Assembly (NCBI GenBank): GCA_963422705.1
Contig: OY730443.1
Span: 1,488,001 to 1,552,000 of the forward strand
Origin: G963422705 sp963422705
GTDB taxonomy: Bacteria > Poribacteria > WGA-4E > WGA-3G
Reading direction: 5' to 3'
DNA: 64,000 bases
Shown here: piece after piece, positions 60,066 to 64,000 of the stretch
How the letters are laid out: the number at the start of each line of letters is the position of its first letter
How positions within the stretch are numbered: position 1 is the stretch's first letter
Position numbers and translations under genes: made by a program
Notes under the pieces: model-generated
What the model saw: only the letters and a program-made list of their open reading frames with translations
What the model was told of the DNA's origin: nothing
Databases searched by the model: none

Positions 60066-62783
60066 TTAACCAATTGATGCCATCTCCAATAACCCTTTCA
60101 TAGATGTCTGGAGCATCCGCTTCACTAATTGGTGCTCAGGGGCATTCAATTTCGCGTCGGCATGCACCACTCGCGCAGCCTCCTTTTTCGCCCCTTCCAA
60201 AAGAGAGACATCACTGAGAATATTCGCTATCTTAAAATTCGGTATTCCTGATTGACGGGTACCGAAGAATTCACCGGGACCGCGAATGCTCAGATCTTCT
60301 TCAGCCAATTCAAACCCGTTGTTTGAGCGAATCATCACTTGAATCCGGCGATAGGCATCATCGGTTCTTGGGGTAGCAACGAGGTAGCAGGCTGACTTAT
60401 CTCGTCCTCTACCGACGCGCCCGCGCAATTGATGGAGTTGCGCCAGCCCGAATCGCTCAGCGTTTTCAATCACCATCAACGTTGCGTTTGGGACATCAAT
60501 GCCCACCTCAATGACGGTTGTCGCAACGAGGATATCGAGCTGATGCCCGTTGAACCGAGACATAATCTCCCGTTTTTCGACAGACTTCATCTGCCCGTGC
60601 AGCAGCCCAACCCTCAAATGTGGAAAAACGTCCTGTTGGAAGTGCGCCGCCATGCTTGTCGCCGCTTTCAACTCTTCAAGTTTTTCAGATTCTTCAACCA
60701 GCGGATAGACAATGTACGCCTGTTTACCCTTTCGTACTTCCTGTTCAAGCATCGTGTATAATCGCTCCCGCTCGTTTTCTTTCATCCAGAATGTCTCAAT
60801 TTTCTGTCTACCCGGTGGCAATTCGTCGATGGTTGACACGTTCAAATCTCCGTAAATGGTGAGGGAAAGTGTGCGCGGAATCGGGGTGGCAGTCATCACG
60901 AGAACATCCGGTGCTTGTCCTTTGTGGCGTAATGTCGCGCGCTGCATCACGCCAAACCGGTGTTGCTCATCAATGATAGCCAGCCCCAGTTTATGAAAAT
61001 CCACCCCCTCTTGTATCAATGCTTGGGTACCGACGATGAGGTTTGCTTTTCCATTCTGAATTGCGGTTAGCACCGCTTCACGTTCAGATTTCCGGATGTC
61101 GCTTTTAAGAAGAACCACGTTCAAACCAAGGGGAGTTAAGAGAGCCGAGAAGTTGTGATAGTGTTGCTCAGCCAAAATTTCAGTTGGCACCATCAGGGCG
61201 CCTTGGTAACCGTTCTGAATCGCACACAGCAACGCCATTGCCGCCACGACGGTTTTCCCGGAGCCGACATCACCTTGGATGAGACGATTCATGACGTTTT
61301 TGCTACCCATATCCACTTGAATTTCGCTGAAAACTCGTTTTTGTGCCCGAGTCAATTCAAACGGGAGTGTACCAACGAATTGCTGTAGGAGCGATTTTTC
61401 GGAGTTAGGAATAGAATCCGGCCCCTCTTTAACGTTCTCAATTCGAAATTCGATACCGTTCTGTGAAGTCCGCCGGTCTTTTTTCAGTTCCATGCCGAGG
61501 CTCAGCAGAAAAAATTCCTCAAACGCGAGTCGTTTTTGTGCAGCGCGACGATGTCCCTCAGAGTCAGGGAAGTGAATTTGATTAATCGCTGCTTGTCTAT
61601 CGATTAACTGTTGACGACGGCGAAGTTCAGGGCATAAGATTTCAGGAATCTCCGCACCGTATTCATCAAGCGCGTTCCGCATCCACGTCCGCACCATTTT
61701 CGCCGTAACTTTTGCTGTGAGCGCGTATTTCGGAACGATGCGTCTTGTATGAATTAAAGTATCGTTCTCCGAATCAAACACCTCAAATTCATAGTCGGTT
61801 GCCTGAATTTCATTGTAGCGGCGAGAGAATTTTCCACTCACCACGACTTCCGTACCGACAGGCAAAATCGATTTGATATACCCAATCCGCCGTCCGAAAT
61901 TTACCAGCACTGCAACCCCGCTCCCATCGTAAATAGAGATTTTCCCTACTTTCGTTCGCCCTTTCGATGCCACAGAACTGGCGCTGTGATTAACTACCTT
62001 GCCTTGAATTGTCTCCGGTTCTCCATCCATCGCGCGCGCAACGTTGTAAATGTCCACGGTTTTGGTTCTGTCAATATAGTCGCGTGGGTAGTATTCTAAG
62101 AATTCGCCAACCGTCCGGAGGTTTAGCTCTTCTGCCAACGTTTTCGCACGCCGCGGCCCTATCCCCTTAAGATATTGAAGCGATTTTGATAAAAACGAGA
62201 GTGATTCAACATCGGTTGAAACCGGCGTATCTGAAATATGAACGGATTCCTCGAAAATGGGCCTCGTTGGGGAAACGGAACTCGGGGGTTTCTGACTCAC
62301 ATGAGTAGGTTCCGCAAACCCCTCGATTTCTTTTAGCAACGGCAAATTGTTTGTTGGTGTCTTACGACGATGCCTGTTTTTGTTATAGGATGTGCTTTCT
62401 TCTGTTAAAACCGGCGGTGACTTTTTTGTCTGAGCTGTGGTTTGAAAGAGTGGCATATTCTTGTTTGAGACTGATTTTGCGGAACGATAGCTAGCAGATT
62501 TTCCATTTCCCCCTGCCAATGCCGCCTCTATCTGCTGTATCGCGACTTCAATCGTGTGCTGCCGTTCACTCGGAGATGAACCTTCGTAGTTTTCAAAGAG
62601 CCCCATCAGTGCCTCTAAAACCTGTTTTTCATTTCGAGTAAACGAGAAGACATCCCCATTTTTTACCCACAAACGGACGTATGCGCCCAATCCGTTAATA
62701 ACAACAGTGTCGGCACATCCGTTCTGAATTTCTTGCTGAAATGGACGGCGAATCGTTTCAAGAAGATTTTTGAAATTGTCCAT
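60066..62783 (-). CDS. recG: ATP-dependent DNA helicase RecG
   Basis: 905 residues; E. coli RecG has 693. The extra is at the N-terminus (about 1-205: a helical part, then a low-complexity linker). The wedge/OB part begins at LQYLKGIGPRRAKTLAEELN (about 207). Helicase motifs: LIQGDVGSGKTVVAAMAL (Walker A), LAIIDEQHRFGVMQR (motif II), MTATPIPRTLSLTIYGD (III), VGIDVPNATLMVIENAERFG (V) and HQLRGRVGRG (VI). It remodels stalled forks and Holliday junctions. High certainty. Confidence 0.96.
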   Translation of the reverse strand: MDNFKNLLETIRRPFQQEIQNGCADTVVINGLGAYVRLWVKNGDVFSFTRNEKQVLEALMGLFENYEGSSPSERQHTIEVAIQQIEAALAGGNGKSASYRSAKSVSNKNMPLFQTTAQTKKSPPVLTEESTSYNKNRHRRKTPTNNLPLLKEIEGFAEPTHVSQKPPSSVSPTRPIFEESVHISDTPVSTDVESLSFLSKSLQYLKGIGPRRAKTLAEELNLRTVGEFLEYYPRDYIDRTKTVDIYNVARAMDGEPETIQGKVVNHSASSVASKGRTKVGKISIYDGSGVAVLVNFGRRIGYIKSILPVGTEVVVSGKFSRRYNEIQATDYEFEVFDSENDTLIHTRRIVPKYALTAKVTAKMVRTWMRNALDEYGAEIPEILCPELRRRQQLIDRQAAINQIHFPDSEGHRRAAQKRLAFEEFFLLSLGMELKKDRRTSQNGIEFRIENVKEGPDSIPNSEKSLLQQFVGTLPFELTRAQKRVFSEIQVDMGSKNVMNRLIQGDVGSGKTVVAAMALLCAIQNGYQGALMVPTEILAEQHYHNFSALLTPLGLNVVLLKSDIRKSEREAVLTAIQNGKANLIVGTQALIQEGVDFHKLGLAIIDEQHRFGVMQRATLRHKGQAPDVLVMTATPIPRTLSLTIYGDLNVSTIDELPPGRQKIETFWMKENERERLYTMLEQEVRKGKQAYIVYPLVEESEKLEELKAATSMAAHFQQDVFPHLRVGLLHGQMKSVEKREIMSRFNGHQLDILVATTVIEVGIDVPNATLMVIENAERFGLAQLHQLRGRVGRGRDKSACYLVATPRTDDAYRRIQVMIRSNNGFELAEEDLSIRGPGEFFGTRQSGIPNFKIANILSDVSLLEGAKKEAARVVHADAKLNAPEHQLVKRMLQTSMKGLLEMASIG

Positions 62784-63085
62784 ATTTTCTCAGCAGGACT
62801 TGTATCGTCCTGAATTTTATGATGATTGCCAAGGTGAAGCGCTATTCAAAGCGGGCACTTACGGTTTTTCGTTTCCTTAATCAGTTCCACCCTTCTATAG
62901 TATAACAGATTATCATCACAATTCGCAAGTGAAACGGCACGGCGATTCAGTGCCCACCCATAATAGAAGGGCAGTTCCTCTTTTTCTGTTTGCCACATCT
63001 TTTTTTTAAAAGAGCGGAAAATGATTTTCCTCTGCTATTAAGACTCACCAAAACCTATTTTTGTTACCTTAAAAAAAGCCCTATA
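62784..63085. other. Intergenic region, recG leader and promoter
   Basis: About 300 bp. It carries the probable recG promoter on the minus strand and a short repeat of AGAAGGG/CCCTTCT (62890s and 62965-62972). Nothing else recognised. Confidence 0.5.
62899..62928 (-). promoter_or_regulatory. Sigma-70-like promoter for recG
   Basis: TTGCGA (62928-62923), 18 bases, TATACT (62904-62899) on the minus strand, about 115 bases before ATG 62783. Confidence 0.45.
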
Positions 63086-64000
63086 TTAATGCTTGTGATA
63101 GACAACGGCGTCTGGATTGCAGGTGTAATAGAGATGTCCCTTCCGGCACTTAGCGGCATGGCTTCGGGTACCACGACAATTCGTCCACGCATCCGCAGGG
63201 CAACGAACCGGTTGGCGATGCTTGTGATGTGCTACAGCATCTGGGTTGCAGGTGTAATAGAGATGTCCCTTCCGGCACTTAGCGGCATGGCTTCGGGTAC
63301 CACGACAATTCGTCCACGCATCCGCAGGGCAACGGACGACTGGAGACGGTGTGGGTGTTGTCCGTATCGGTGTCGGTGTCGGGGGTGACGGAAAGGTATG
63401 CCGATGGGAGAGGCAGGCATACCGGTACCCCGTACATCGCTGTCCGTTCTGCCGCGCATTGCAGCGCCCATAGGCGTGGGAGCCGCCCGTGGTTTGTGGG
63501 TGCACCGCACACGCATGCATCGCCTGTGGAAAGGTATGCCGGTGTGGCGTGCAGGCGGAATCCCCGCCCGGCTGGGTGCAGCGCTGCCCCGCCGCGTTTG
63601 TGACGGCACAGGCGCTTACCCAGTGGTGTGCACCGGCCGTGCCGCGCGGATGGATGCCACACGGCAGCCGCGGGACGGAGGCGACAGGCGCAGAACGCCG
63701 CTCGGCACCCGCCCATGTCATCTTCAGCACCGTCCCGTCGTCGGTGAACGGCTGGATGCCTGCCGTGGCGGTATCAGCATCCCAGAGGGTAACCCCATCG
63801 GTATCGACGTCTGTGGAACGCACCGCATAGCGGAAGAAGAGTTTCATCACCCCGCGGGCAGTTTCGGTGATATGGGTGCCGTCTGCTGTCAACATCGGAT
63901 ACGCCTCGCGGCGGTTGCCCCCGACATTGAGCAGCAGCCGGACGCCTTGTTCGACATCCACGCTACGACGGAAGTCAACCCGCGCAATGATGGGCGTTCG
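63086..64000 (-). CDS. Cys-rich exported repeat protein, C-terminal part (runs off right edge)
   Basis: Open from the window edge (the frame continues upstream of GTG 63961: PIIARVDFRRSV). About 305 residues visible. Residues near the edge (RVDFRRSVDVEQGVRLLLNVGG...FRYAVRSTDVDTDGVTLW) match the Ca-binding-like Ig/SwmB-type repeat of long bacterial surface proteins. A Cys/His-rich tail follows: CAVTNAAGQRCTQPGGDSAC, MHACAVH...CTGYRYACLSHRHTFP and two copies of CPADAWTNC...C...YYTCNPDAV. These modules resemble those of the duplicated proteins at 14474 and 17075. GC content is clearly higher than in the neighbours. Confidence 0.75.
   Translation of the reverse strand, partial: RTPIIARVDFRRSVDVEQGVRLLLNVGGNRREAYPMLTADGTHITETARGVMKLFFRYAVRSTDVDTDGVTLWDADTATAGIQPFTDDGTVLKMTWAGAERRSAPVASVPRLPCGIHPRGTAGAHHWVSACAVTNAAGQRCTQPGGDSACTPHRHTFPQAMHACAVHPQTTGGSHAYGRCNARQNGQRCTGYRYACLSHRHTFPSPPTPTPIRTTPTPSPVVRCPADAWTNCRGTRSHAAKCRKGHLYYTCNPDAVAHHKHRQPVRCPADAWTNCRGTRSHAAKCRKGHLYYTCNPDAVVYHKH
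63118..63340. repeat. Tandem 129-bp repeat in the Cys-rich tail
   Basis: Two direct copies with a 129-bp period (AGGTGTAATAGAGATGTCCC at 63121 and 63250), nearly identical, encoding a 43-residue CPADAWTNC module twice. Confidence 0.85.

Overview
This window looks like chromosomal DNA from a Gram-negative-type bacterium of the Candidatus Poribacteria kind or a close relative. That placement is inference from gene content: LamG proteins ending in a K-L-A-x-T-W-G-x-L-K-A tail, a PhyH dioxygenase, several Gfo/Idh/MocA oxidoreductases, a URO-D/MtaA-type protein, internalin-like leucine-rich repeats and PQQ-propeller proteins. No rRNA, tRNA or CRISPR array was recognised.

Layout. 1-1.2 kb: the start of a leucine-rich-repeat surface protein that runs off the left edge. 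1.4-13.4 kb: a minus-strand island of eight genes next to a broken dehydrogenase gene. It encodes a two-domain AAA+ protein with degenerate motifs, an alpha-CTD-like helix-hairpin-helix protein, an acetyltransferase fused to an archaeosine-TGT/DpdA-like transglycosylase, a winged-helix-like protein, a 1340-residue PglY/BrxC-like P-loop protein, a small P-loop ATPase, a PglZ-domain protein and a HerA/DUF87 ATPase. No methyltransferase is present. This is the best candidate for an undescribed defence or DNA-modification system. 13.5-19.65 kb: a LamG protein and a 2.6-kb tandem duplication of a two-gene cassette for Cys-rich exported proteins. 19.7-24 kb: udk, hsp20 (behind two sigma-54-like promoters), an aquaporin, a cupin and a small membrane protein. 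23-27.5 kb: an outer-membrane protein, a solute-binding lipoprotein and a DppB-type permease. The outer-membrane gene reads in frame through two UGA codons just after its signal peptide and has a hairpin right behind them, so it may be a U-x-x-U selenoprotein.

27.5-36.6 kb: aldo/keto reductase, hisC, ispG and a surface-glycan operon (membrane glycosyltransferase, GT4, polysaccharide deacetylase, methyltransferase) converging on uppP. 36.98-38.5 kb: a lone-tnpB IS605-family element. A 351-bp internally deleted relative sits at 51.15 kb. 38.7-46.5 kb: LamG protein, BatA/VWA membrane protein, URO-D family enzyme, serine hydrolase and PQQ-propeller protein. 46.8-54.3 kb: a co-directional sugar-catabolism cluster with three Gfo/Idh oxidoreductases, a NagA-like deacetylase, a PhyH dioxygenase and L-rhamnose isomerase. 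54.3-62.8 kb: comF-like gene, smc, a deoxyhypusine-synthase-like gene and recG. 63.1-64 kb: the GC-rich 3' end of another Cys-rich repeat protein that leaves the window and shares modules with the duplicated proteins at 14-19 kb.

How they work together: the left island is plausibly one operon-like system, with tight spacing and a 4-bp overlap. The glycan operon plus uppP serves envelope polymer export. The 46.8-54.3 kb cluster fits breakdown of rhamnose- and amino-sugar-containing glycans. Several short repeats (a palindrome repeated four times, once in frame inside hisC; the IS605 ends; the 2.6-kb duplication) show a plastic genome.
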